The notes: generated by a model from the sequence alone, not told the origin. Shown: positions 17,027 to 25,616, numbered from the stretch's first letter. The stretch: 64,000 bases of DNA from UBA4582 sp047629195 (GCA_047629195.1 JBLHWY010000008.1:1-64000), one strand, 5' to 3'. Made by a program: numbers and translations.

Positions 17027-17312
17027 ATCAATGATCGGTTAGAAGGTCTGAATTATAGTGTCATTGCGGCAGGGTTCATACCCTAAGCCTATGCTCTTAT
17101 TGTTTACGGCATGCCTGGTGTTAGTAACGCCAGATTGAGCTATGGTAGTCAAATAGAATTAAGCAAATTCATTACCATTCACCGCATTTTTTAATACGTA
17201 CATATCAGCCCATTTTTGGCGGATAATAATCGTCAGCGTGCTGTTTCTCAGTACTCACCTGAGGCAAGCTAAAGCCAGATTAATGTCATGTTGGGTCGGG
17301 AGAGCATAGAAA

Positions 17313-18707
17313 ATGATGAATATTTCTACAGACAAACCTTTGACCACTCGTGAGCGTGTGCTCTACAGTGCTTTCAACGGTGCCGATTATTTGATTAAGA
17401 ACATTATCGGTAAATACATGTTCTTTTTTTATACGACCACCTTCGCTATCAATCCTTTGTGGTTAGCATTTTGGCAGCCGGCTTTAAAAATATTTGATGT
17501 TGTCACTGATCCCTTGGTGGGGGAGTGGTCCGACAGAACTCGTACCAAAATGGGCAAGCGTCGACCCTGGATTCTGGTGGGCTCGATTGCATTGGGTATC
17601 ATATTCCCGATGGCGTGGATGCCAACCTTTGTCATGTTCTGGGATCCGCTACCGAGTGTGATGTCGATATTTATCTATTTTATGCTGTTTAAGCTGCTTT
17701 ACTATATTACCCACACAGTTGCAGTTGTGCCTTATTACGCGCTCGGTGCTGAGTTATCAACTGATTATCATGAACGTACTAAAATTGTTGGTTGGCGCCA
17801 TATGATAGGTCTGCCAATGACCGTTGTCGCGACCCTGCCATTTGTCTTTGCGATGAACCCTGAGTATTTCGATAACGAAATTGAAGGAGTCGCTGTTGTG
17901 ATGTGTTTTGTGGGTCTAATTATTATTGTGACAGGTTTATGCTCGTCTCTTGGTACGCGAGAAAGAGCTGAGCAGAACACAAAAAAACCGTTACCAATGC
18001 TCAAAGCATTGGGTATCACGCTACGAAACAGGCCTTTTATGTTTTTGGTTGGAACGGTATTCTTTTATGGTATTGGCCAATACTTTGCTGTGAGCTTTGG
18101 TGCCTACCTTATTACTTACAATATTTACGATGGAGACAAATCCAGTTTCGCAACCCTATTGATGTGGGCGACGGTAGGAGGCGCGACAGTAAGCATGGGG
18201 CTTAATCTAGTCTTGCGTCATCTAGGCAAGACAATTGAAAAGGTCAAACTTCTGAAGATAACGATGTTCCTAAGTCTGCTCGTCCCGTTGGCAGCGCTAG
18301 TCGCATTTCAACCTGGAGAACCCTATTGGTATTTTTTGTTCCACGTATTAGCGCTGCCTATTGGTAATACAGCGATTGAACTTTTACCCTTGTCTATTGT
18401 TGCTGATATTTGTGATGTCGATGAGGTTGAAACGGGTCGACGACGGGAAGGAGCCTTTGTCGGCGTCTACAATTCCGCGTTTAAAACTGGTTACATGTTT
18501 GCGCCGGCGTTGAGCATGGTGTTGCTATCTATGTCGGGTTTTGACGGGCAGCTGAGAATACAGACGGAAGAGACAAAAGATCTACTGCAGACCTTTCTCG
18601 TTGGCGGACTTACGGTAACGTTTGCCTGCGCTTTTCTATTTAGCCGGGGTGTAAATTTCAGTAAGTCTGATGTCGAAAAAGCGCAGCAGCAGCTAGCGAA
18701 AGGTTAG
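17313..18707 (+). CDS. Glycoside-pentoside-hexuronide (GPH):cation symporter family transporter (MFS)
   Basis: 464 residues with about 12 membrane spans. Diagnostic GPH/MFS_2 features are FDVVTDPLVGEWSDRTRTKMGKRRPWI (residues 62-88), which includes the DxxxDxxxG cation site and loop 2-3, and HTVAVVPYYALGAELSTDYHERTK (137-160). The late segment DVDEVETGRRREGAFVGVYNSAFK is also typical. Members move sugars or small glycosides with Na+ or H+; several environmental members act on other organics, so the substrate here is open. It is divergent from a TetR gene that probably regulates it. Confidence 0.9.
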   Translation: MMNISTDKPLTTRERVLYSAFNGADYLIKNIIGKYMFFFYTTTFAINPLWLAFWQPALKIFDVVTDPLVGEWSDRTRTKMGKRRPWILVGSIALGIIFPMAWMPTFVMFWDPLPSVMSIFIYFMLFKLLYYITHTVAVVPYYALGAELSTDYHERTKIVGWRHMIGLPMTVVATLPFVFAMNPEYFDNEIEGVAVVMCFVGLIIIVTGLCSSLGTRERAEQNTKKPLPMLKALGITLRNRPFMFLVGTVFFYGIGQYFAVSFGAYLITYNIYDGDKSSFATLLMWATVGGATVSMGLNLVLRHLGKTIEKVKLLKITMFLSLLVPLAALVAFQPGEPYWYFLFHVLALPIGNTAIELLPLSIVADICDVDEVETGRRREGAFVGVYNSAFKTGYMFAPALSMVLLSMSGFDGQLRIQTEETKDLLQTFLVGGLTVTFACAFLFSRGVNFSKSDVEKAQQQLAKG

Positions 18708-18779
18708 TTTCTCGCTTTTAGCCAAGCCCTGGATTAACCGCTTTAAAGTCTATCGCGCTATTATCGATGTTTAACGTAT

Positions 18780-18841
18780 TCAAGAGCTACCGGTTGATCC
18801 TAACTGGATCAGGGTTTTGGGTGTTATTCTGCTGCTCTTGA
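18780..18841 (+). promoter_or_regulatory. Nested inverted repeats in the leader of the AKR/TauD pair
   Basis: Outer arms TCAAGAGC (18780-18787) and GCTCTTGA (18834-18841) are a perfect 8-bp match; inner arms TGATCC (18795-18800) and GGATCA (18806-18811) form a second hairpin with a 5-base loop. It lies 26 bases before the aldo/keto reductase start. It could be a structured 5' leader, an operator pair, or part of a terminator for the symporter gene, though no U-tract follows the inner hairpin. Confidence 0.35.
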
Positions 18842-18867
18842 GAATTTGACATTAGGATTGCATAAGA

Positions 18868-19824
18868 ATGATGAAGGAAATACCCCAGGTTGGTTTTGGA
18901 TTGTGGAAGATTGCGCAGAACGATTGTGCCGATGTTGTTTATCAGGCAATCAAAATTGGCTACAGACATTTAGACAGCGCGAGCGACTACGGTAACGAGA
19001 AAGCAGTCGGCGTAGGTATTAAGCGTGCGTTGGATGATGGATTATGTCAGCGTAGCGATCTTTGGGTTACTTCAAAACTATGGAATACATATCACGCAAA
19101 AGCGCATGTCTCTCTTGCGTTAGAGCGAACCTTGTCGGATCTACAGCTTGAATATCTTGATCTGTACTTGATTCATTTCCCGATTTCTCTTCAATTTGTA
19201 CCATTTGACACGCGTTACCCACCGGAGTGGGTATTTGATCCTGAGGCGGAGTCACCAATGATGAAAACATCGAAGGTACCTCTGAATGAAACATGGGGCG
19301 CCATGGAAGAAATGCGCAGCCAGGGTTTAACCAAACAGATTGGTGTGTGCAATTATACGAGCGGCTTGCTTCACGATCTGATGAGTTATGCTAAACATAA
19401 GCCAGATGTTTTACAGATAGAGTCTCATCCATACTTAACACAAGAGCGACTGATTCGATTAGCACAAAATTACGGGCTAGCAGTTACCGCATTTTCTCCA
19501 CTTGGTGCCTCTTCCTACTTTGAACTTGATATGGCGCAGGAGGGTGAGTCTGTGTTGGACACCAGCGTGGTGAAAGAGATTGCTGATCGCTTAGGTAAAA
19601 CGTCTGCTCAGGTAGTTCTTCGATGGGGTGTTCAACGCGGCACTTCTATTGTGCCTAAATCCACCCGTGTTGAACGGATGAAGGAAAACCTCAATATATT
19701 CGATTTTGAGTTATCCACTGAGGATATGCTCTCGATCAGTGCGCTAAACCAAAATCGGCGTTTTAATGACCCTGGACATTTTTGTGAAGATGCCTTCAAC
19801 ACTTTTTACCCAATCTACGACTAA
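18868..19824 (+). CDS. Aldo/keto reductase, xylose-reductase-like
   Basis: 318 residues, a TIM-barrel AKR of the AKR2-like type. The catalytic tetrad is visible: Asp36 and Tyr41 in HLDSASDYGNE, Lys70 in WVTSKLWN and His103 in YLIHFP. The NADPH-binding end IVPKSTRVERMKENLNIF is present. Length and the LIHFPISLQFVP segment resemble D-xylose/aldose reductases. It reduces an aldehyde or sugar, substrate not determined. It precedes the TauD-like gene by 56 bases in the same direction, so the two are probably co-transcribed. Confidence 0.87.
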   Translation: MMKEIPQVGFGLWKIAQNDCADVVYQAIKIGYRHLDSASDYGNEKAVGVGIKRALDDGLCQRSDLWVTSKLWNTYHAKAHVSLALERTLSDLQLEYLDLYLIHFPISLQFVPFDTRYPPEWVFDPEAESPMMKTSKVPLNETWGAMEEMRSQGLTKQIGVCNYTSGLLHDLMSYAKHKPDVLQIESHPYLTQERLIRLAQNYGLAVTAFSPLGASSYFELDMAQEGESVLDTSVVKEIADRLGKTSAQVVLRWGVQRGTSIVPKSTRVERMKENLNIFDFELSTEDMLSISALNQNRRFNDPGHFCEDAFNTFYPIYD

Positions 19825-19880
19825 AACGTTTTGATTGAAAAAGCCAGGTTTATGTTTTGGTATCTATAAGGAGGTACTTT

Positions 19881-20864
19881 TTGAATCGATTAAATGTTGT
19901 GGCTGAAGCAGGTCAATTGCAATTCGAGGGGCATGCGTTTCCCAGCGTCGTGCAATGTGATGTGTCAGATAAGCTTGATTTAGCCGGTTGGGTTAAAGCG
20001 AATAAAAACTTTATTGAAGCAGCACTACAGCGATCTGGTGCAGTACTTTTTAGGGGCTTTCCAGTGAATAGCGCGGAAACATTCGATCAGTTTTCAGCGG
20101 CATTTGGTTACCCAGATTTTACGTATGCGGAATCTCTTTCGAATGCTGTCAGGCTCAACTTCACTGAGCGAGTCTTTACAGCAAATGAAGCGCCGCCTGA
20201 AGTAGAGATTTTTTTGCATCATGAAATGGCACAAACGCCGATATCTCCATCGAAATTGTTTTTCTACTGTCACTCGGCGGCAGAGGTTGGTGGGGCAACA
20301 CCGTTATGTCGATCTGACCAACTTTTTCAGAAATTGTATCAGACGCATCCAGTTTGGGCTGATGAGTTTGAGTCAAAAGGATTGAAGTATACAACCCTGA
20401 TGCCGTCAGAGAATGATCTTGGCTCAGGACAGGGCCGAAGCTGGAAAAGCACGCTAAGTGTGGAAGATGAGTCGGCAGCTGAAGTTAAATTGAGATCTCT
20501 GGGTTATAGTTGGAAGTGGATGGATGACAATGGCCTAGAGGCTACAACGCCCCGGTTGCCGGCTGTAGTTGAACTAGAAACTGGAGAGAAGGCTTTTTAT
20601 AACCAGTTGATCGCTGCTTATCAGGGCTGGAAAGGGGTTAAGGAAAATCCAAAAAGTGCGATCTGTTTTGGCGATGGCTCAGATATAGCTGTCGAAAAAC
20701 TAGATTATGTTGCGAGCCTAGCGGAAGAGTTTACATTTGATTTGTTGTGGCAAGATGGTGATGTCGCATTGGTGGATAATTATCGCACGATGCACGGGCG
20801 TCGATCTTACGCCGGTACGAGAAAGAGGCAGGTGCTGGTCGCATTAGCCGGTGGAAGTTTCTAA
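19881..20864 (+). CDS. TauD/TfdA-like Fe(II)/2-oxoglutarate dioxygenase
   Basis: 327 residues from TTG 19881, chosen because a perfect AAGGAGG sits 6 bases before it. The double-stranded beta-helix fold shows the metal-binding pair in FLHHEMAQTP (His113 or His114, and Glu115 in place of the usual Asp) and the distal His305 in NYRTMHGRRSYAG; an Arg after it (about 316) would hold 2-oxoglutarate. The HxE form is seen in SyrP-like hydroxylases of this superfamily. It would hydroxylate or cleave a small molecule; the coupling with an aldo/keto reductase suggests a two-step oxidoreductive route. The substrate is unknown. Confidence 0.83.
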   Translation: MNRLNVVAEAGQLQFEGHAFPSVVQCDVSDKLDLAGWVKANKNFIEAALQRSGAVLFRGFPVNSAETFDQFSAAFGYPDFTYAESLSNAVRLNFTERVFTANEAPPEVEIFLHHEMAQTPISPSKLFFYCHSAAEVGGATPLCRSDQLFQKLYQTHPVWADEFESKGLKYTTLMPSENDLGSGQGRSWKSTLSVEDESAAEVKLRSLGYSWKWMDDNGLEATTPRLPAVVELETGEKAFYNQLIAAYQGWKGVKENPKSAICFGDGSDIAVEKLDYVASLAEEFTFDLLWQDGDVALVDNYRTMHGRRSYAGTRKRQVLVALAGGSF

Positions 20865-21020
20865 CTTTACCTAATTTGCTTTACTTGGAAAACGACCGTG
20901 GTTCACCAGGCTAGATAGATTCAAGCGCTCGTGTGCTTCGTCAGCTACAACCCCGAGTCGTTTTAAATAATGAGACCGACATCATTCTAGGCTTGGTTGT
21001 TTGGTGCCATATTTGCATTT

Positions 21021-21560
21021 TCACTCGGGTGAGGTGTGATATTTCGAATATTCCGCTTCAAAGCAAAACAACGCAGGATCTTTCAATTTGTCGACGTAGA
21101 GGTGGCCACATAAATGGTCGAATTCGTGCTGGAACACAGTCGCAAGAAAACCTTGCAGTTCCATAGATTGTGCATCGCCTTGTTCGTCCAGATAGTCGAT
21201 TCTGATGTGCTGTGGTCTTTCAACAAAGCCCATCATTCCCGGAACAGAGAGACAGCCCTCCCAGTAGCCCGCAACTTCTGGGTTCAGTACTGAAATCACA
21301 GGATTTACGAACACACTAAAAGGTAGTGTTTCGATTTCTCCATATCTGGTTTTCGGATTTGTAATCTCGATGACCGCAACCTGTGTGGACACTGCGATTT
21401 GAGGAGCAGCAAGGCCAATACCTCCGCTATCTGCGAGAGTTTCACGCAGATCCTTAACGAGTTGGGTGAATGCTGCTGTCTGGATTTCCTCAACTGGAAA
21501 CGGAGCCGCCAATTGGCGGAGGACTGGATGGCCTAATCTTACGATTTCTTGCACTGACAT
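21021..21560 (-). CDS. def: Peptide deformylase
   Basis: 179 residues. The three signature motifs are intact: GIGLAAPQ (47-54), EGCLSVPG with metal-ligand Cys103, and QHEFDHL with His145, Glu146 and His149. It removes the formyl group from nascent proteins. It is not next to fmt, as the main def usually is, and the C-terminus is longer and less basic than in E. coli, so it may be a second deformylase. It is transcribed alone. Confidence 0.93.
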   Translation of the reverse strand: MSVQEIVRLGHPVLRQLAAPFPVEEIQTAAFTQLVKDLRETLADSGGIGLAAPQIAVSTQVAVIEITNPKTRYGEIETLPFSVFVNPVISVLNPEVAGYWEGCLSVPGMMGFVERPQHIRIDYLDEQGDAQSMELQGFLATVFQHEFDHLCGHLYVDKLKDPALFCFEAEYSKYHTSPE

Positions 21561-21847
21561 GCTGGATCCTCAATACGGAACGTTTGATGAAGAATACCCG
21601 AACCGTTAGCCCGCGTAAAAAAGTTACAGTGAACGGTAACACGTACTTACTCATTTACTTGGGGGATTGATTTCGGTATCCACGATAAGGTCAATTTGGC
21701 CAAATTGTGTAGCGTTTAAATTCGAGAATGTGACTCAGTTTGATTATATTGTAATATTGACATTTTGCGCTTGCTTATCGACGAAACTGACTATATCTTA
21801 CCGATCTTTTTAGAACCCCCGCTACAAGCGCTTGCTAGGAACGCCCA

Positions 21848-21940
21848 ATGAAAAAGAGACCCGATTTGGTACTGCTGCTTTTTGTAGTTTTCAGTCTCGG
21901 TGCCGCCGTGAATGCGATAGGACAAGTTTTGGGCTTTTGA
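21848..21940 (+). CDS. Tiny single-span membrane protein candidate (30 aa)
   Basis: An ATG-started frame of 30 residues: basic start MKKRPD, a hydrophobic helix of about 14 residues (LVLLLFVVFSLGAA) and a short tail ending GQVLGF. TAGGAAC is a weak ribosome site. A basic start followed by one membrane helix is the usual form of bacterial small membrane proteins, and the MKKRPDLVL start looks familiar from other gammaproteobacteria, which I cannot verify. It lies in a 450-base gap between def and the 5-FCL gene, both on the other strand. Confidence 0.4.
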   Translation: MKKRPDLVLLLFVVFSLGAAVNAIGQVLGF

Positions 21941-22011
21941 CCAGTGGTTGGTCAATTTTTGGGGTTTTTATATCCATACCTTCTACTGTCAGGCTCTGTG
22001 TTTCGGGCTGT

Positions 22012-22620
22012 TTATTTCCAGAGAAGACCTTCCTCGGTCAGCATCCCATCAATTGGTACATCTAGGTTCGTTGATTCTAAGTGTTCAACTTGTTGGGAGC
22101 TATAGGCTAGTCCTAGAAGTTTTGGCCGCCGCCATTTTAGTGCCTTGCCGAAGGTTCTATCGTAGTAACCTTTTCCCATGCCCAATCGGTTGAATGTTGA
22201 GTCGAATGCGACCAAAGGGACCACCACTAGGTCCAGCATGGCTGGTTCTACTGCATATCGTGGATCGGATTGAGGTTCTAAAATCCCGTACTGATTTGGC
22301 TCAAGGTCAATGGTTGCGGGGCTGAAAGGTTGAAACAAAAGTCTCGTTGATTCCCATGGTCTGATGAAATCCGATACCAGCGGGAGGTAACAGCTTTTGC
22401 CACGATTTTCTGCCAGCAACGCAATCCTATCAGGACTTATTTCACCGTCCACAGCCATATAGAAAGCGATGTGCTTGCTTCGGAGGAATATTGAGTCAGT
22501 TATCAGCGTGTCACAAATGCGTTGGGCGGCATGCTGTTGTAATTCACGCGGGAGTTTTCTTCGTGCCGAGCGTAGAGTTTTTCTCAATCGACTACGTGAG
22601 TGATCTTGAATATTCATCAC
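22012..22620 (-). CDS. 5-formyltetrahydrofolate cyclo-ligase
   Basis: 202 residues, standard length. The ATP/Mg motif GMGKGYYDR is at 147-155, and the N-terminal RSRLRKTLRSARRKL with the later FYMAVDGEISPD fit the family. It converts 5-formyl-THF to 5,10-methenyl-THF using ATP. Its place right after the 6S RNA gene and zapA is the classic gammaproteobacterial arrangement (ygfA/fau in E. coli). It also fits functionally with the glycine cleavage genes 5 kb away, since inhibitory 5-formyl-THF arises from one-carbon metabolism. Confidence 0.94.
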   Translation of the reverse strand: MMNIQDHSRSRLRKTLRSARRKLPRELQQHAAQRICDTLITDSIFLRSKHIAFYMAVDGEISPDRIALLAENRGKSCYLPLVSDFIRPWESTRLLFQPFSPATIDLEPNQYGILEPQSDPRYAVEPAMLDLVVVPLVAFDSTFNRLGMGKGYYDRTFGKALKWRRPKLLGLAYSSQQVEHLESTNLDVPIDGMLTEEGLLWK

Positions 22621-22635
22621 TTGCCTCGATTAAAA

Positions 22636-22819
22636 GTAAGCTCCCCAAATTGCCGCTGTCTGTATAGGCCCTTGAACCCAGCGGTTCAAGGCGGTGGTCT
22701 CTAACAGGCTACAGGCGTTCCGGAAACCGGACATGCACACTCACCGTGGAAAAAGACCTCCTGGTATACGCGTAAAGGGTCGAGGACATATTGACTGGCG
22801 AACAACCCAGGGAACTTGC
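22636..22819 (-). ncRNA. ssrS: 6S RNA
   Basis: Located between zapA and the 5-FCL gene on their strand, the conserved place of 6S RNA. Read on the minus strand the 3' half contains CCTTGAACC, three bases, GGGTTCAAGG, matching the conserved 3' hairpin of E. coli 6S RNA, followed by a CCTATACAG segment. The 5' part has GTTCGCC AGTC like the E. coli 5' half. The ends close by pairing AAGTTCCC (22817-22810) with GGGGAGCTT (22646-22638). The roughly 184-nt length is right. 6S RNA binds sigma-70 RNA polymerase in stationary phase. Exact ends are estimated from the pairing. Confidence 0.9.
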
Positions 22820-22842
22820 GCTAAGTATATACGATGTTGCGC

Positions 22843-23163
22843 TCAACGATTAATAGATTTGAGACGAATTAGGGCTTGATCGAGCTTAGTTGTCAATTGA
22901 CTGATCTCCTCAGACTTTAAATCAATTTCTGAGTTAGACTTTTTCTTCTCGCCAAGAAATTCATTTGCGAGGTTTAATGCTGTCATGACTGCGATTCGAT
23001 CGAGGCTCAATATTGCCGCCCCCGATTTTATTTCACGCATTTTACTATCAACGTAATTTGATGATTGCATGAGCGCAGTAACTTCTTCCGGCTTGCAGTT
23101 GATTTTGTAGTCTTTATCCAAAATCGAGACAGTCACGGTTTCGGTATTATCGGCTTTACTCAT
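22843..23163 (-). CDS. zapA: Cell division protein ZapA
   Basis: 106 residues. The N-terminal half VTVSILDKDYKINCKPEE and the coiled-coil second half (VMTALNLANEFLGEKKK then a Leu/Ile heptad tail) are typical of ZapA, which binds and bundles FtsZ at the division site. It is followed by 6S RNA and 5-FCL and preceded by a short coiled-coil gene, the standard order in Pseudomonas-like genomes. Confidence 0.92.
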   Translation of the reverse strand: MSKADNTETVTVSILDKDYKINCKPEEVTALMQSSNYVDSKMREIKSGAAILSLDRIAVMTALNLANEFLGEKKKSNSEIDLKSEEISQLTTKLDQALIRLKSINR

Positions 23164-23210
23164 GTTGCATGCTCATATCAAAGGAATTTAATCAGTCTAG
23201 CGATGAACCG

Positions 23211-23411
23211 CTACTGATCCTGGTCCAGCGTTTTCAGGCGCTGAATCATTGCTTCTACCTTAGTTTTAGCCAGCTCATTCTTGTCAAGCAGGCGAATTCT
23301 CTCGTCTTGCCAAGCATCTTGGTCGGCCGTCATCGATCCTTGTTTTTGTTCAAGTTCATCGATTAGAACGATGAGCTCGTCTATTTTTGATTCAAGGTCT
23401 TTTGTGTCCAT
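23211..23411 (-). CDS. ZapB-like coiled-coil protein (TIGR02449 type)
   Basis: 66 residues, nearly all one predicted coiled coil with Leu/Ile heptads (LESKIDELIVLIDELEQKQ, then LLDKNELAKTKVEAMIQRLKTL). Small coiled coils at this position upstream of zapA are grouped as TIGR02449 and resemble ZapB, a partner of ZapA at the Z ring; the function of this branch is inferred. It lies 47 bases upstream of zapA on the same strand, probably in one operon. Confidence 0.8.
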   Translation of the reverse strand: MDTKDLESKIDELIVLIDELEQKQGSMTADQDAWQDERIRLLDKNELAKTKVEAMIQRLKTLDQDQ

Positions 23412-23618
23412 GGAACTTCATCATGAGGTTGATCTCGCTACTATAAAGGTAGGTCTCGGGAAAGGTCAATCCGGATAGGATCAACGCGCTATCTTTAGTA
23501 TGCTTACATCAGCTTCAAGACCTTAGATCGCCGATAATATAGACGATTTCATGGTCTTTTTGATGGTTCTCTTAATAGTTCCTTCAATGGTCTGTTCAAT
23601 AAACTCTGAAATCACAGG

Positions 23619-24158
23619 ATGATGCTTTATATGGGCAATTTTGTTGCTATAAGTCAGGCGTTTGTCGATGCAAAATCTAGCCTCGACATATGCGAAATAC
23701 ATGGTTTTCTTAGTGGCGTGCTAAGTGCGGGCGCACAAATGGATGGTGCTCAGCTGACGGCAGCTTTTCAAGAACACTTTGATTGTTCGCTTTCGAGCAC
23801 TATGGATGAATTAGTGATTCAGCTAAGTTTCCAAGCAGGTCTTGAGCTCGATGACCCTGAAATGGGCTTCGATTTGTTGTTACCCGAGGATGATGCCGCG
23901 ACTGGTGTGCGTGGGCAGGGGCTTTATAAGTGGTGCCAGGGGTTCTTATCAGGTTTTGGGATTACTGGGCGTTATCAGGAAAGTGAGTTGAGCGACGAAG
24001 TTCGTGAAGTGTTGACAGATCTTGCCAAAATATCAGCACTGGATGTCGAAGTGCCGAACAGTGATGAGAATGACGGGGATCTCATTGAAATTATAGAGTA
24101 CGTTCGTATGTCTGCGATTATGATATATCTTGAATCTGCTAAAAAATCGGTTCACTGA
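23619..24158 (+). CDS. ygfB: UPF0149/YgfB family protein
   Basis: 179 residues at most. The family core is visible: EIHGFLSGVLSAG near 26-38, EDDAATGVRGQGLYKWCQGFLSGFG near 94-118 and the C-terminal EIIEYVRMSAIMIYLE. The function is not firmly known; in Pseudomonas YgfB affects regulation of a beta-lactamase-related pathway. Three in-frame starts (23619, 23622, 23631) are possible; 23631 (MGNFVAIS) has a better distance from CACAGG. It leads the ygfB-pepP-ubi group, diverging from the coiled-coil gene. Confidence 0.88.
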   Translation: MMLYMGNFVAISQAFVDAKSSLDICEIHGFLSGVLSAGAQMDGAQLTAAFQEHFDCSLSSTMDELVIQLSFQAGLELDDPEMGFDLLLPEDDAATGVRGQGLYKWCQGFLSGFGITGRYQESELSDEVREVLTDLAKISALDVEVPNSDENDGDLIEIIEYVRMSAIMIYLESAKKSVH

Positions 24159-24184
24159 GCCGGCACTCATTGGAAAAAATAGTG

Positions 24185-25516
24185 ATGAAATCTAGGCCAA
24201 AGATTGGACTAAAAGAGTTTGCGGGAAGACGCAAAGAGCTTGCGGCGATGATGGACGACAATGGTATTGCCATTTTGCCTGGCGCTAGTCTGGTAAGCAG
24301 AAATAGCGACGTAGACTATTCGTTTCGCCAGCATAGTGATTTTCACTATCTGACGGGCTTCGACGAGCAGGATGCCGTCTTTGTCTTGATTCCGGGCAGA
24401 GAACACGGTGAAGCGATATTGTTTTGTCGTGAAAGAGATCAAGAGCAAGAGCAATGGCATGGAAAAATAACGGGTCCTGAACGTGCCATGCAGCTTTATG
24501 GTATGGATGATGCCTTCCCGATATCCGATATTGATGACATTTTACCAGGACTGATCGAGGGCAAATCACGTCTCTACTATGCCATGGGGCATCGGCAGGA
24601 TTTTGATACGCGTGTTATCAGTTGGGTTAACAGTATTGCATCGAGTCAGCATAAAGGAACGAAGCCTCCGGGTGAATTTGTTCAGTTAGAACATTTGGTG
24701 CATGAGTTGAGGTTGTTTAAGAGTAAGCAAGAAATTGAAGTCATGAAGTATGCCGCTAAAATAACGGCCGACGCCCATAAACGTATCATGAGAGAAGTTG
24801 AACCCGGCTTGTTTGAGTACGAATTGGAAGCAGAGCTTAACCATACATTCTTGCGTGGTGGTGCCAGATCAGCGGCATATCCTTCTATTTTTGGCAGCGG
24901 CAATAACGCCAACATTCTCCACTACATTGAAAATAGTGATCTGATGAAGTCTGGGGAACTGGTGCTTGTGGACGCGGGAGCGGAATACGAGAGTTATGCT
25001 GCCGATGTCACTCGCACTTTTCCTATTGGCGGAAAGTTTTCCGAAGCCCAGAAGGAAATATATAACATTGTGCTCGCGGCTCAAGAAGCTGCAATTGATA
25101 TGGTGCAGCCTGGGAATCACTGGAACCAACCCCACGAAGCTGTTGTAAGAGTGATTAGTCAGGGTTTATTAGATCTGAAATTACTCGATGGTCCTCTCGA
25201 GACAATTATTGAAAAGGAAACCTATAAAAAATTCTATATGCACCGAACGGGGCATTGGTTGGGGCTTGATGTGCATGATGTAGGAGAGTACCGAATCGGT
25301 GAAGAGTGGCGTGTATTTGAGCCAGGTATGGTAACGACGATAGAGCCAGGGATCTATATTTCGCAAGACATGTCTGAAGTACCTGCACGATACCGGGGTA
25401 TTGGTGTTCGCATTGAGGATGATGTTTTGGTGACGAAGTCCGGGAATGAATTATTGACGGCTGGTATCCCGAAGACTACCTCAGATATTGAGGCGCTTAT
25501 GGCGTCGCAGGCTTAA
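24185..25516 (+). CDS. pepP: Xaa-Pro aminopeptidase (M24B)
   Basis: 443 residues from ATG 24185 (a TTG five codons earlier is possible). The N-terminal creatinase-like domain includes SDVDYSFRQHSDFHYLTGF. All five metal ligands of the pita-bread domain are present: Asp263 and Asp274 (VDAGAEYESYAADVTRTFP), His357 (HRTGHWLGLDVHDVG), Glu387 (TTIEPGIY) and Glu411 (VRIEDDV). It removes N-terminal residues before proline. It is 27 bases after ygfB, as in E. coli and Pseudomonas. Confidence 0.94.
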   Translation: MKSRPKIGLKEFAGRRKELAAMMDDNGIAILPGASLVSRNSDVDYSFRQHSDFHYLTGFDEQDAVFVLIPGREHGEAILFCRERDQEQEQWHGKITGPERAMQLYGMDDAFPISDIDDILPGLIEGKSRLYYAMGHRQDFDTRVISWVNSIASSQHKGTKPPGEFVQLEHLVHELRLFKSKQEIEVMKYAAKITADAHKRIMREVEPGLFEYELEAELNHTFLRGGARSAAYPSIFGSGNNANILHYIENSDLMKSGELVLVDAGAEYESYAADVTRTFPIGGKFSEAQKEIYNIVLAAQEAAIDMVQPGNHWNQPHEAVVRVISQGLLDLKLLDGPLETIIEKETYKKFYMHRTGHWLGLDVHDVGEYRIGEEWRVFEPGMVTTIEPGIYISQDMSEVPARYRGIGVRIEDDVLVTKSGNELLTAGIPKTTSDIEALMASQA

Positions 25517-25553
25517 TCAATAGAGCTCCGATAAGCGCTAGCGCTTCTGACAG

Positions 25554-25616
25554 AACATAGAACATAGAACATAGAACATAGAACATAGAACATAGTACTC
25601 AGAACTCAGAACTCAG
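25554..25616. repeat. Heptanucleotide tandem repeat, (AACATAG)6 then AACTCAG-type units
   Basis: Six exact AACATAG units (25554-25595) run directly into TACTCAG, AACTCAG, AACTCAG (25596-25616), so nine 7-base units in a row with a type change after the sixth. It lies between the pepP stop and the ubiquinone hydroxylase start (29 bases to the ATG). Such arrays change length by slipped replication and would alter spacing in the leader. Confidence 0.95.

Noticed and set aside
21587..21670. 27-residue frame MKNTRTVSPRKKV... upstream of def on the other strand
   Set aside because: Within the def promoter region, weak ribosome site and no recognisable feature; kept out for lack of support.
25554..25616. 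CRISPR-like array
   Set aside because: Units are 7 bases without spacers; it is a simple tandem repeat.
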